Source: Ancylomarina euxina
GTDB taxonomy: Bacteria; Bacteroidota; Bacteroidia; Bacteroidales; Marinifilaceae
DNA length: 64,000 nt
Direction: 5' to 3'
NCBI RefSeq assembly: GCF_003863355.1
Contig: NZ_QQWG01000009.1
Coordinates: 109,460-173,459, forward strand
In this document: piece by piece, positions 45,736 through 54,844 of the stretch
Layout: each line of letters begins with the position of its first letter
Position numbering within the stretch: the first letter of the stretch is position 1
The notes under the pieces: generated by a model
What the model was told of the DNA's origin: nothing
What the model saw: the letters and a program-made list of their open reading frames with translations, nothing else
Database searches by the model: none
Program-made: the position numbers and the translations under genes

Positions 45736-46839
45736 TTACAAGTTGGTTATAGAGCCTCCATCCAAGCCAAAGAGCTTATAGGTTAAGTTCGACGAAGATA
45801 AAATTTGATCCAAATGATCGCGATTGGTATCTGAAATAAAGATCTGTCCAAATCGGTCCTCAGAAACTAAATGAACAATTTGCTCGACACGCTCGGCATC
45901 TAATTTATCGAAGATGTCATCCAACAGCAGGATCGGATTGTAATCCGATAATTTCTTGATGAATTCAAATTGTGCCAACTTAAGGGCAATCAAGTAAGTT
46001 TTTTGCTGGCCTTGAGAGCCCATCTTTTTTATGGGATAGTCACCCAATGAAAGGGTTAAGTCATCCTTATGAATACCAACAGTTGTGTATTGCATCACCT
46101 GATCTTTTAAACGGGCATGGCGCAACAAATCTCTCATTTCGTGATCGTTCAATTGAGATTTATACTCCAGATTCACAAGTTCATTCCCTTGAGAAATGAC
46201 ATTATAATACTCTTGAAAAACTGGCATGAGCTTATTCAAAAAATCTTTACGTTTTTCGTGTATCGACGCCGAAAGAATAATCATCTGCTCATCCCAAATA
46301 CTCAAACTATCCTCTTCGAACTTACCTCGGCGAGCAAAATCCTTTAGCAACTTGTTACGTTGTAAAATCACACGATTGTATCGTATCAAATCATCCAAAT
46401 ACTTCCTATCGTATTGCGATATCACACTGTCCATATACTTACGTCGCTCCTCACTCCCATCCGTAATCAATCGCACATCAGCTGGCGAAACCATCACAAT
46501 GGGTAAAAGTCCTATATGCTCCGAAAGCTTTTTGTATTCTTTCTTATTTCGCTTGAAATTTTTTTTCTGTCCACGTTTCACACCGCAATAAATCAGCTCG
46601 TCCATACCTTGACGCTTGTAGTTGCCTTCGAGAACCATAAACAATTCTTCGTGTTTAATGTTTAACTGATCGGTAGAGTGAAAGTAGCTTTTGCAAAAAC
46701 TCAAATAATAAACCGCATCAAGTAAATTGGTTTTCCCCATTCCATTATTACCAATAAAACAATTGATCTTAGGCGAAAGTTCTATTTCCAACTCTTTTAT
46801 GTTCTTGTAATTTATAAGGGACAAACGCTCTAAATGCAT
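45736..46839 (-). CDS. recF: DNA replication and repair protein RecF
   Basis: RecF binds gapped DNA and loads RecA with RecO and RecR. Walker A is GNNGMGKT (30-37). The signature MGSQGQQKTYLIALKLAQ is near 275 and Walker B LLLDDIFDKLD near 307. At 367 residues it is normal. It is first in the recF-DUF721 pair on the minus strand and diverges from the TPR gene. A -7 box TATTTTTG lies at 46904-46911. Confidence 0.97.
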   Translation of the reverse strand: MHLERLSLINYKNIKELEIELSPKINCFIGNNGMGKTNLLDAVYYLSFCKSYFHSTDQLNIKHEELFMVLEGNYKRQGMDELIYCGVKRGQKKNFKRNKKEYKKLSEHIGLLPIVMVSPADVRLITDGSEERRKYMDSVISQYDRKYLDDLIRYNRVILQRNKLLKDFARRGKFEEDSLSIWDEQMIILSASIHEKRKDFLNKLMPVFQEYYNVISQGNELVNLEYKSQLNDHEMRDLLRHARLKDQVMQYTTVGIHKDDLTLSLGDYPIKKMGSQGQQKTYLIALKLAQFEFIKKLSDYNPILLLDDIFDKLDAERVEQIVHLVSEDRFGQIFISDTNRDHLDQILSSSNLTYKLFGLDGGSITNL

Positions 46840-46903
46840 ATATTTTATTTTTGCTTTAAGGACTAAACAATCTAAATTTATGTTCAGATTTTTAATTCCG
46901 CAT

Positions 46904-46911
46904 CAAAAATA
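46904..46911 (-). promoter_or_regulatory. Promoter -7 box for recF
   Basis: Minus-strand TATTTTTG fits TAnnTTTG, 65 bp before the recF start. No -33 TTTG is visible. Confidence 0.45.
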
Positions 46912-46983
46912 CGAATAAATTCAGATACAGACTTAAATTCACACATTAATCAAAGGTGAAGTGCATTCACTTTTTAATCAAAA

Positions 46984-47017
46984 GTTGTCGTAATATTCAC
47001 AAAAAAAATTACATTTG
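46984..47017 (+). promoter_or_regulatory. Promoter of the TPR-protein gene
   Basis: gTTG (46984-46987) and TACATTTG (47010-47017) are separated by 22 bp, 36 bp before the ATG. Confidence 0.6.
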
Positions 47018-47052
47018 CGTTAGCAAAAAATAAAACATTAAATATTTCTAAT

Positions 47053-47745
47053 ATGTCTACAAACAAAAACGATCAGGCTCACGAAGATAATTTTGAAAAT
47101 TTAGAAGAAGCTTTAGGTAGAACCGAACAATATATCGAGAAAAACCAAAAGAAATTAACTTTTATCGCTTTAGCTATTATCATAGTAGCAGTTGGTATCT
47201 TCGCATACCAGAAATACTATAAAGCTCCTCGTGAGTTGAACGCTCAAGCTGAAATGTTTCAGGCACAACGTTACTTCGAAGTAGACTCATTTAACCTTGC
47301 TATCAACGGCGACGGTAACTATGATGGTTTTCTTGATATCATTGATAACTTTGGATCAACCGAAGCTGGTAATTTAGCATCTTACTATACAGGTATTTCA
47401 TACCTTCACTTAGGTGAGTATCAAAATGCAATCAACTATTTAGAAGATTTTTCTTCTTCAGATTTCATTCTTTCTACTTTAGCAAAAGCTGCTATTGGTG
47501 ATGCTTATATGGAGCTTGGTAATAACGAGAAAGCTGCTTCAAACTATATGTCTGCAAGCACTTTTAACACAAATGACTTTACAACTCCTATCTATCTTCA
47601 AAAAGCAGGTATTGCTTATGAGTTGACAGGTAACTACAAAGATGCATTAGCTGCTTACGAAACAATTGAGAAAGATTTTAAAAAGTCTTCAGAAGCTCGT
47701 GACATTGAAAAATACATTACTCGTGCAAAATTGAACTTGAAGTAA
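47053..47745 (+). CDS. Membrane-anchored tetratricopeptide repeat protein
   Basis: This 230-residue protein has a short acidic N-terminus, one membrane helix (about 35-52, LTFIALAIIIVAVGIFAY) and periplasmic TPR-like repeats (YYTGISYLHLGEYQNAINYL; AAIGDAYMELGNNEKAASNY; GIAYELTGNYKDALAAYETI). The layout resembles YfgM/PpiD-associated proteins, which assist at the Sec translocon, but identity to YfgM cannot be judged by eye. It is opposite recF, a conserved Bacteroidota neighbourhood. A strong terminator follows. Confidence 0.85.
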   Translation: MSTNKNDQAHEDNFENLEEALGRTEQYIEKNQKKLTFIALAIIIVAVGIFAYQKYYKAPRELNAQAEMFQAQRYFEVDSFNLAINGDGNYDGFLDIIDNFGSTEAGNLASYYTGISYLHLGEYQNAINYLEDFSSSDFILSTLAKAAIGDAYMELGNNEKAASNYMSASTFNTNDFTTPIYLQKAGIAYELTGNYKDALAAYETIEKDFKKSSEARDIEKYITRAKLNLK

Positions 47746-47762
47746 TCAAGTCATTCAGATAT

Positions 47763-47798
47763 AAAAAAAGCGAAGATCAATGATCTTCGCTTTTTTTT
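47763..47798. terminator. Bidirectional terminator after the TPR gene
   Basis: AAAAGCGAAGATC-aat-GATCTTCGCTTTT with long A and T tracts lies between convergent genes. Confidence 0.93.
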
Positions 47799-47809
47799 AT
47801 GCTATTTTT

Positions 47810-48700
47810 TTATTGGGTAATTCCCTCTAAAAATTCTTCAACATCACCAGGCGTACTCATAATTTTCATGAATGTTCCCATGGTCAACTCTGGCCAATAT
47901 AATGCAAAGCGATACTTACCATGTAGCATAGTCGCCTCATTCCCCTGAAGAATAATCTCATAAGGCATAGCTGCAATATGATCTTGGCCAATTATAGGAA
48001 GAAAATGCCCTTCTCCATCTTCAGTATCCATTAGTCCAACTCCAAAAACAGCGACTTTTTCATCAGTAAAAACTTGCTCATAAACCAAAGTGGTATTGCC
48101 TTTTCCACTGTTTAAATTCTTACGAATTTTCGCCAAACCATCCTCAAATGAAGTAAACGTATTCAACTCAACAGGATCGCTGAAATAAGGCATCATCATT
48201 TTATAATGGTATTTCTTTAAGCTCTTTTCAGTTAAAACACCACCGAAATCCTCAAGATTACCACCTAAGCTAGTAAGGGCTTCTTTAGCCTCATTAGCAA
48301 TTGCCATCAAGCCTGATTTATCACTCTCGTAATTCGACAAATATGCACAAAACACATATTGTGGATTCAGGAGGCTTAAATTAACAGCGTCTTTTTTTTT
48401 AGAGATTCCAACACGAATAACCGATGCCAAAGCACCACGATCTTTCGATTTTAAACACAATTCTGAAAGATCTTTGCGAGTAAAACAAAGCACACTGAAG
48501 CCTTCGTTATTCTCAGGGTGATAGTCACCAATTAAATCAAAGGATTTTCCAACAAAAGCATTTTCAACATCGGTTTTGGCTTGTTCCAAATCAAAACTTT
48601 GCGTGGTATTTAATTTGTAAAAGGGAGATAGTTTTCCATCTTGAGCAAAAGCCATACTGGCAATAAGGCAAAAGATGTAAACAAGACTAATTTTCTTCAT
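47810..48700 (-). CDS. Secreted protein of unknown function
   Basis: This ORF encodes 296 residues with a signal peptide (MKKISLVYIFCLIASMAFAQ, cleavage after residue 19 or 20). The mature part is a mixed alpha/beta globular sequence without transmembrane segments, with LEDFGGVLTEKSLKKYHYKM near 153, a GLMDTEDGEGHFLP segment near 223 and a final helix MGTFMKIMSTPGDVEEFLEG. I recognise no family or sorting domain. It lies alone between a convergent TPR gene and tryptophanase. Probably periplasmic. Confidence 0.75.
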   Translation of the reverse strand: MKKISLVYIFCLIASMAFAQDGKLSPFYKLNTTQSFDLEQAKTDVENAFVGKSFDLIGDYHPENNEGFSVLCFTRKDLSELCLKSKDRGALASVIRVGISKKKDAVNLSLLNPQYVFCAYLSNYESDKSGLMAIANEAKEALTSLGGNLEDFGGVLTEKSLKKYHYKMMMPYFSDPVELNTFTSFEDGLAKIRKNLNSGKGNTTLVYEQVFTDEKVAVFGVGLMDTEDGEGHFLPIIGQDHIAAMPYEIILQGNEATMLHGKYRFALYWPELTMGTFMKIMSTPGDVEEFLEGITQ

Positions 48701-48897
48701 TTTGGGTCGATTTAAATAAATAGTAAATATTTGGACGTCTCAATATATAAATATATTTAGATATAAATACTGATATATAACTCATGACGAGGTAGAGCAT
48801 AATAAATTGTTGAAAAACACAGCTCTTATGCCCTATCATCACTGAAAACTACAATTATTTAAATTCGCTGTAAATTAAGAAAACGGACTATTTAAGC

Positions 48898-48924
48898 ACA
48901 AAAAAGCCCCTAAAAAGGGGCTCA
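48898..48924 (-). terminator. Terminator of the tryptophanase gene
   Basis: On the minus strand AGCCCC-tttTTA-GGGGCT followed by six Ts, 26 bp past the stop. Confidence 0.88.
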
Positions 48925-48947
48925 ATAAAAATATGATAATTCAGACC

Positions 48948-50327
48948 TTACTCCACTTTTTCAAGTTGAACAGTAAAGTGACGCATAATTGGAGCTTCAT
49001 CCACAATACTAAGACCGTGTTTGATATCCATACGTCTGTCCCAAACATTTTTAAGTGCTACAGCAACAACATCCATATGGTTATTAGTATAAGTACGACG
49101 AGGAATTGCTAAACGCAACAGCTCTAATTTAGGGTAACGATTCTCACGAGTTTCAGGATCCCTATCAGCTAAGATTGCGCCAATCTCAACACCACGAATA
49201 CCTGCTTCAAGATACAATTCGCAACCTAAAGTCTGAGCTTGAAATTCCTCTTTTGGAATATGGCTTAAGAATTTTTTAGCGTCTACAAAAATAGCGTGTC
49301 CACCAATTGGCATTTGAATAGGAATACCAAAACTCAATAGCTTTTCTCCTAAGTATTCAACTTGCTTGATTCTGGTTTCCAAAGTATCAAACTCAGTTCC
49401 TTCATCAAGACCTTGAGCCAAAGCATTCATATCACGACCTGACATTCCACCATAAGTAACATACCCTTCGAACATGATATTATAGGTAGAAGCTGCTTTC
49501 CAAAGCTTTTCGTCTCTCATCGCAATGAAACCACCCATATTAACAATAGCGTCCTTCTTAGAACTCATTGTAGCCATATCAGCATATGAGTACATTTCTG
49601 CAACAATCTCTTTGATTGTTTTATCCTGATATCCTTCTTCACGAATCTTAATGAAATAAGCATTTTCAGCAAAACGAGCCGAATCGTAACATACAGGTAT
49701 ATCATACTTATTGGCTAACTCCTTAACCGCTTTCATATTCGCCATAGAAACAGGCTGTCCACCTGATGTGTTACAAGTTACAGTAACAATAATCATCGGG
49801 ATTTGCTCCTTTGGATAAGTTGAAAGAACCGCCTCTAGTTTTACAAGATCTAGGTTTCCCTTAAATGGATGATCGATTAATGTATCAAAAGCTTCATCAA
49901 TTGTACAATCAACTGCTTTAGCTTTTCTAAATTCGATATGCCCTTTGGTTGTATCGAAATGTGAGTTTCCAGGAACGATATCACCCTCTTTTACAAGAAC
50001 AGAAAACAAGACATTCTCAGCCGCACGTCCTTGGTGAGTTGGTAAGAAATGATCGAAACCTAAGATGTTTTGGATAGCCTCTTTCATCTTATAATACGAT
50101 CTTGCTCCTGCATATGATTCGTCACCCAACATCAATTCTGACCACTGTTTATCACTCATCGCACCTGTTCCTGAATCAGTCAACAAGTCAATAAATACGT
50201 AATCACTTTTAAGGTTGAATAGGTTATAGTTTGCTTTTTTAAGCCACTCTTCTCTTTCTTCTCTAGTACTTTTTCTGATGGTTTCAACCATCTTAATTTT
50301 AAATGATTCTGAAAAAGGTAATTCCAT
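48948..50327 (-). CDS. tnaA: Tryptophanase (tryptophan indole-lyase)
   Basis: TnaA cleaves tryptophan to indole, pyruvate and ammonia with PLP. Length 459 and the motifs RSYYKMKEAI, FLPTHQGRAAE and MSSKKDA (PLP-binding Lys258) place it in the tryptophanase/tyrosine phenol-lyase family. Tyrosine phenol-lyase has an Arg (Arg381) that binds the phenol; the equivalent position here is Ile382 in GVEIG, as in tryptophanase, and CELYLEAGIR also follows tryptophanase. No tryptophan permease gene is adjacent. The leader of over 300 nt holds a possible small ORF (50559-50657). A single terminator follows. Confidence 0.93.
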   Translation of the reverse strand: MELPFSESFKIKMVETIRKSTREEREEWLKKANYNLFNLKSDYVFIDLLTDSGTGAMSDKQWSELMLGDESYAGARSYYKMKEAIQNILGFDHFLPTHQGRAAENVLFSVLVKEGDIVPGNSHFDTTKGHIEFRKAKAVDCTIDEAFDTLIDHPFKGNLDLVKLEAVLSTYPKEQIPMIIVTVTCNTSGGQPVSMANMKAVKELANKYDIPVCYDSARFAENAYFIKIREEGYQDKTIKEIVAEMYSYADMATMSSKKDAIVNMGGFIAMRDEKLWKAASTYNIMFEGYVTYGGMSGRDMNALAQGLDEGTEFDTLETRIKQVEYLGEKLLSFGIPIQMPIGGHAIFVDAKKFLSHIPKEEFQAQTLGCELYLEAGIRGVEIGAILADRDPETRENRYPKLELLRLAIPRRTYTNNHMDVVAVALKNVWDRRMDIKHGLSIVDEAPIMRHFTVQLEKVE

Positions 50328-50873
50328 GATTATATGCTTTTTATATTTTTAAAATAAGTATCACATTTATCCTCTTACAAATAAGTAAGTGACTTGTGAT
50401 TAAAGAATTAAACTACAGATATTGAAATAAACCCCTCGCAAATAGCAGGTACCCAAAACAAATATCTACAGCTTGTTCTGTAAAAAAATAATGTAATTAA
50501 AATTAATTTTGGGAAAGCTTAACTAAGCCTGGTATTTGGACAATAATTGTCCTAACGACTAATAGTGGTATCCGTCGCGGTTCTTAATATTAAGAAAGAT
50601 GTTCTGTGTAGGTGTCGATGGTTGATTATGCATTTTCATAGTCTCAATTTTTACCATTGCTCCAAAAATAAGTTTTTTTAAATTCTAAAAAAAGAACTGA
50701 CACAATTTTTCGCAAACGATTGAAGTTATTTATACGGGCTTTTTGCTTTTTTTAATGAAATTTATTCTCATTTTTGTTCTATAGGTAATTAAAATTTAGA
50801 TCAAAAACGTTCAGATCTAATTAGCCAATTATCACTTACAACTTATACGAAACCAAAAGACAAAACTACAAGG
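50328..50873. other. Long intergenic region between tnaA and the DUF3078 gene
   Basis: This region of about 550 bp contains a 32-codon minus-strand ORF (50559-50657) with a GGAGCA ribosome-binding-like sequence, a perfect palindrome GGACAATAATTGTCC (50538-50552) and CTTAATATTAAG inside the ORF (50583-50594). A mismatched -7 box GATATTTG on minus lies near 50440. The plus-strand part near 50700-50873 shows nothing recognisable. Confidence 0.5.
50559..50657 (-). CDS. Possible 32-residue leader peptide or small protein upstream of tnaA
   Basis: ATG at 50655-50657 and TAG at 50559-50561 frame 32 codons: it starts MVKIETMKMHNQPSTPTQNI and ends IKNRDGYHY. GGAGCA directly before the ATG is a rare strong Shine-Dalgarno-like match in this genome. 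It lies 231 nt before tnaA on the same strand, with a hairpin-forming palindrome immediately after. It contains no Trp, unlike E. coli TnaC, so a TnaC-like mechanism is not supported. It may be a regulatory leader peptide, an independent small protein, or chance. Confidence 0.4.
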   Translation of the reverse strand: MVKIETMKMHNQPSTPTQNIFLNIKNRDGYHY

Positions 50874-52595
50874 ATGAACCGCAACCTTTTCCTCTTATTC
50901 TTATTACTACAATCAACATTCATATTTACATCGGAAAGTAAGGCCGAACCTATCTTTCATCAAGTCAACGACTCACTGTACATAGATCATCAAGATTTGG
51001 GTGCATTCAACAGTACGCCAGCAACATCGTCCAAAACAATTGAACGGGATTCTATCCAAATTAAAGCGAAGACTTTTCCAAAATATTATTATAGTATTGC
51101 CCACAATCAATCTGATCTGAATCGCTATTTTAATTTTTCAATAAAAACTACAAAATTTAATGATCCTTTAGGACATATTGATAATATTAGCTTCAAATAT
51201 TTGCTTGGGGAGCTCGAAATTGAAGCAAAAAGCAAAGAGGATAAAAATGTAGATAAAGCCGTAAACACACTGCTCGACTATGTTAAGAATGACAGCATTA
51301 GGAATATGGTAAATTACTTAAAATCCTATATCGAACATCGTCAAACTGAAGATGCATTAAGAGAACTAACTAAGAAAATAGAGCTGGAAAACCTGAGGAC
51401 TGCACAAATTGATAGCCTTTCGAAAGATGAGAAATTCGAATTGGAAGATGATGCAAGAAAATATACTGACCTATTTAATTATATAGAGAAAGATTCGGTA
51501 CATCAATGGATCAGAGAAATTAGTCGCGATTCAGTTTCGTTTGCTGTTAAAAATGCCATGAATGATTCTTTGGCCTTTTGGATTAATAATGGCAAATCAG
51601 ATTTTAAACGTTTTTGGTTAAAAAAGAACAAGCGAGATTCCATAGGTATCTGGCTTCAAAATACACCAAGTAAGGGTATCCGGATTTTATATGATGATGA
51701 TATCTATCAAGAGTCTGTTAAAAACACCAAACGAAAAGGAGCAAAAGTTCGCCTAGAAGAAAGATTATCCCCCGATGGATTCAAGCTTGCAAAGTTGAAA
51801 AAATATAGACGTTATGTGGATATATGGAAGTTTGGAACCATCATTAAATTAGATTTCAACCAAGGTCATGTGAGTAAAGGTTGGGCTGAAGGAGGAGAAA
51901 GTTCTATATCTGCCTTAGCTGGTGTTAAATCTTTTGCCAAATATCAAAAAAACAAAACCACTTGGGAAAGTACCATTGATATGCAATATGGCCTTTTAAA
52001 ATCGGGTGACAATGAGTTTAGAAAAAATCAGGATAAGTTAGAGCTCAATACCAAGTTTGGACATTTGGCTTTCGGGAAATGGTATTACACCTCCATGTTT
52101 AACCTGAGAACTCAATTTGTTAGAGGTTACAATTATCCTGCTAATGAAGATCGCAAACTGATTTCAACCTTTTTTGCTCCAGCCTATATCCTAGGTTCTA
52201 TGGGTTTGGACTATAAGCCTAAAAAAGATTTTTCTATTCTGCTTTCGCCATTTACAGCTAAATATACCATCGTAAGCGATACGGCGAATATTGATCAAAC
52301 CGCCTTTGGTATTGATGCTGATAAGAAAGTTAAAAAAGAGGTCGGAGCCTATATGAAGCTTTTACATAAATGGAAAATTACAAAAGATATAAGCATGGAA
52401 AACAAGTTAGAATTCTATTCCAGTTATACCAACACACCCAAAAATGTTGATATTGACTGGCAATTTATTCTTAACCTTCCCATCAACCAATACCTCACAA
52501 CTACCATATCGACCTATCTCATTTCTGATGATGATACTGGATCGAAGATTCAGTTTAAGGAGAACCTGGCAGTAGGAGTTAGATATCAATTTTAA
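50874..52595 (+). CDS. DUF3078-type outer membrane barrel protein with long N-terminal extension
   Basis: This 573-residue protein has a signal peptide (cleavage near residue 24, SESKA). The C-terminal half (about 310-573) matches the DUF3078 pattern: LDFNQGHVSKGWAEGGESSI, repeated beta strands and a terminal aromatic (VGVRYQF), so it is probably a small barrel in the outer membrane. Residues about 80-300 are helical and charged, with repeated short units around W (HQWIREIS, AFWINN, RFWLKK, GIWLQN), unlike the compact DUF3078 proteins. Function of the family is unknown. Confidence 0.83.
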   Translation: MNRNLFLLFLLLQSTFIFTSESKAEPIFHQVNDSLYIDHQDLGAFNSTPATSSKTIERDSIQIKAKTFPKYYYSIAHNQSDLNRYFNFSIKTTKFNDPLGHIDNISFKYLLGELEIEAKSKEDKNVDKAVNTLLDYVKNDSIRNMVNYLKSYIEHRQTEDALRELTKKIELENLRTAQIDSLSKDEKFELEDDARKYTDLFNYIEKDSVHQWIREISRDSVSFAVKNAMNDSLAFWINNGKSDFKRFWLKKNKRDSIGIWLQNTPSKGIRILYDDDIYQESVKNTKRKGAKVRLEERLSPDGFKLAKLKKYRRYVDIWKFGTIIKLDFNQGHVSKGWAEGGESSISALAGVKSFAKYQKNKTTWESTIDMQYGLLKSGDNEFRKNQDKLELNTKFGHLAFGKWYYTSMFNLRTQFVRGYNYPANEDRKLISTFFAPAYILGSMGLDYKPKKDFSILLSPFTAKYTIVSDTANIDQTAFGIDADKKVKKEVGAYMKLLHKWKITKDISMENKLEFYSSYTNTPKNVDIDWQFILNLPINQYLTTTISTYLISDDDTGSKIQFKENLAVGVRYQF

Positions 52596-52668
52596 AAAAA
52601 TGAGTTCTATACACGGAACTCGACCCATAATTATAAGATATTGAATTAAAAACTAATAAATTCAGATT

Positions 52669-53136
52669 ATGAGTATGATTTACGATGTTTCAGGAGTAGG
52701 AGTAATTGAGATTGACACCTTAATTGTCGACTCAAATGGAACTATCTCAATTAAAGGAGAAATTGTTCCTGGCGTTATCGAGAAAATTCATCAGTTGCAA
52801 TCACATGGTGTTAATGTAGTAATGGTATCAGCTGATCAACGTGGTACTGCTAACCATCTAGCACGTGTTAGTGGCATGACCTACTACGAAGCAAGCAATG
52901 CACGCGAAAAAGAAGATATCCTTCTTTCACTGGGAAGTAAAAATATAGCTTCCATTGGTAATGCTAGAACAGATATTGGCCTTTTTGTTCAATCAAAAGT
53001 TTCGATTGCTACGCTTCAGGCAGAAGGCATTCACAAAGATATTATCGATCATGTCGATGTAATTATGCCATCGATTATCGATGCATTAGATTTCTTTTTA
53101 GATTCCGACACCTTTATCGCCACTATGAAACGATAA
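52669..53136 (+). CDS. HAD-like protein related to soluble P-type ATPase domains
   Basis: This 155-residue protein resembles the small cytosolic HAD proteins that look like the catalytic domain of P-type ATPases. IDTLIVDSNGTI near residue 16 is the motif I equivalent: the usual D-x-D-G-T is D-S-N-G-T, with Asn in the second acidic position. ASIGNARTDIGLF near 96 corresponds to the motif III/IV loop G-(N/D)-x-x-N-D. Two ATGs (52669 and 52675) could serve. The altered acid may lower phosphatase activity. Family function unknown. Confidence 0.72.
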   Translation: MSMIYDVSGVGVIEIDTLIVDSNGTISIKGEIVPGVIEKIHQLQSHGVNVVMVSADQRGTANHLARVSGMTYYEASNAREKEDILLSLGSKNIASIGNARTDIGLFVQSKVSIATLQAEGIHKDIIDHVDVIMPSIIDALDFFLDSDTFIATMKR

Positions 53137-53140
53137 GATT

Positions 53141-53172
53141 TTAAAGACATCCCAAAGGGGTGTCTTTTTTTG
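53141..53172 (+). terminator. Terminator after the HAD-like gene
   Basis: AAAGACATCCC-aaa-GGGGTGTCTTT (one G-T pair) followed by a T run, 7 bp past the stop. Confidence 0.88.
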
Positions 53173-53226
53173 TGTCTGAGGTTCCGTAATAAATTCTGAA
53201 TCTTAAAAGAGATTCGTAAAATTACC

Positions 53227-53258
53227 TTTATGCCCATTCACTTAATATTGTATCTTTG
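53227..53258 (+). promoter_or_regulatory. Promoter of purB
   Basis: TTTA (53227-53230) - 20 bp - TATCTTTG (53251-53258), 39 bp before the ATG. Confidence 0.68.
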
Positions 53259-53297
53259 CAAAACTAAATAATCATTTTACAACTTAATTTTTATAGA

Positions 53298-54635
53298 ATG
53301 CACAGTTTAACAGCTATTTCGCCTATCGATGGACGTTACCGTGATAAGGTTGACGTATTGGGAGAGTATTTTTCGGAGTATGCGCTTATTCGTTACCGAG
53401 TATTGGTAGAGGTAGAATATTTTATTTCGCTTTGCGAGCACCCACTTCCTCAGCTGGCCGATTTCGATACCAACAATTTTGATGAACTACGCAGTTTATA
53501 CCTTGACTTTACTGTTGAAGATGCACAGAAAGTTAAAGACATTGAGGCTGTAACCAATCACGATGTCAAAGCAGTTGAATACTTCATCAAAGAGAAATTC
53601 GACGCTCTAAACCTACAACAATATAAAGAATTCATCCACTTCGGATTGACTTCTCAGGATATTAACAACACAGCAACTCCATATTCTCTAAGAGATGCAG
53701 TACACGATGTGTATTACCCTGTTTTGGAAGAATTGATCGCTAAGCTTGAGAGTTTAGCTAAGGACTGGGATGGCATTGCTCTTCTTGCTCGTACTCACGG
53801 ACAGCCTGCTTCTCCAACTCGTTTGGGTAAAGAAGTGATGGTTTACGTTTACCGTCTTAAGAAGCAATTAGACCTATTGAAATCAGTTCCTTGTTCAGCT
53901 AAGTTTGGTGGAGCTACAGGTAATTTCAATGCGCATCATGTGGCTTACCCACAAATCGATTGGAAAGAATTTGGTAACAAATTCGTAAACGAGTCGTTAA
54001 AACTTGAGCGTGAAGAATACACCACTCAAATTTCGAACTACGATAATATGGGTGCGATCTTCGATAATTTCAAGCGAATCAACACCATTTTAATTGATAT
54101 GAACCGTGATTTCTGGACTTATATTTCCATGAATTACTTCAAGCAAAGAATTAAAGAAGGTGAAGTTGGTTCTTCAGCTATGCCTCATAAGGTGAACCCT
54201 ATCGATTTCGAAAATTCGGAAGGTAATCTGGGATTAGCGAATGCAACCTACGAGCATTTATCAGCCAAATTGCCTATCTCTCGTTTACAGCGCGACCTTA
54301 CAGATTCAACTGTATTAAGAAATATTGGAGTTCCTTTTGCTCACTCGATCATTGCCTTTAAATCGGTATTAAAAGGCTTAGACAAATTGATTCTTTCTCC
54401 TGATGCTTTCGAAGCAGATTTAGAAGCAAACTGGGCTGTTGTAGCTGAAGCAATCCAGACTATTTTACGTAGAGAAGCTTATCCAAACCCATACGAGGCA
54501 TTGAAAGCTTTAACCCGCACAAACACAACAGTTACTCAAAGCAGTATTTCTGATTTTATCGATACACTTGAAATTTCAGACAGCCTAAAAGCTGAATTGA
54601 AGACTATTACTCCATCTAACTATACAGGAGTTTAA
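53298..54635 (+). CDS. purB: Adenylosuccinate lyase
   Basis: PurB acts twice in purine synthesis, splitting fumarate from SAICAR and adenylosuccinate. The fumarase-superfamily signature GSSAMPHKVNP is at 291-301 with the catalytic serine loop. THGQP (166-170) and HFGLTSQDINNTA near 114 form the active site. At 445 residues it has the enterobacterial-like length. It has its own promoter and a hairpin after the stop; purL is also in the window but is not linked. Confidence 0.97.
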   Translation: MHSLTAISPIDGRYRDKVDVLGEYFSEYALIRYRVLVEVEYFISLCEHPLPQLADFDTNNFDELRSLYLDFTVEDAQKVKDIEAVTNHDVKAVEYFIKEKFDALNLQQYKEFIHFGLTSQDINNTATPYSLRDAVHDVYYPVLEELIAKLESLAKDWDGIALLARTHGQPASPTRLGKEVMVYVYRLKKQLDLLKSVPCSAKFGGATGNFNAHHVAYPQIDWKEFGNKFVNESLKLEREEYTTQISNYDNMGAIFDNFKRINTILIDMNRDFWTYISMNYFKQRIKEGEVGSSAMPHKVNPIDFENSEGNLGLANATYEHLSAKLPISRLQRDLTDSTVLRNIGVPFAHSIIAFKSVLKGLDKLILSPDAFEADLEANWAVVAEAIQTILRREAYPNPYEALKALTRTNTTVTQSSISDFIDTLEISDSLKAELKTITPSNYTGV

Positions 54636-54654
54636 TATCAAAATACATTTAATT

Positions 54655-54693
54655 GAAAGGCTGCAGGAGTATAACTTCTGTGGCCTTTCATTT
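54655..54693 (+). terminator. Terminator of purB
   Basis: GAAAGGC and GCCTTTC outer arms enclose a second paired segment, ending in a short T run, 19 bp past the stop. Confidence 0.7.
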
Positions 54694-54844
54694 TGAATAT
54701 CGCTCCCATAACAACTGCCACTAAATATTGTTAAATCTTTGTAAATAGCTGTAAGAATCGTATTTTTACCAGCTATTTTGTTTTACTTCAGTTCTGAAAA
54801 ACAAAATAAAATCAATTCAAACTAGAAACTATTTAAAAGCATAA

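Noticed and set aside
48948..50327. Tyrosine phenol-lyase
   Set aside because: The position equivalent to Arg381 of tyrosine phenol-lyase is Ile382, as in tryptophanase.
50559..50657. E. coli-type TnaC leader peptide
   Set aside because: No Trp codon and no match to the TnaC pattern; kept only as an uncharacterised small ORF.
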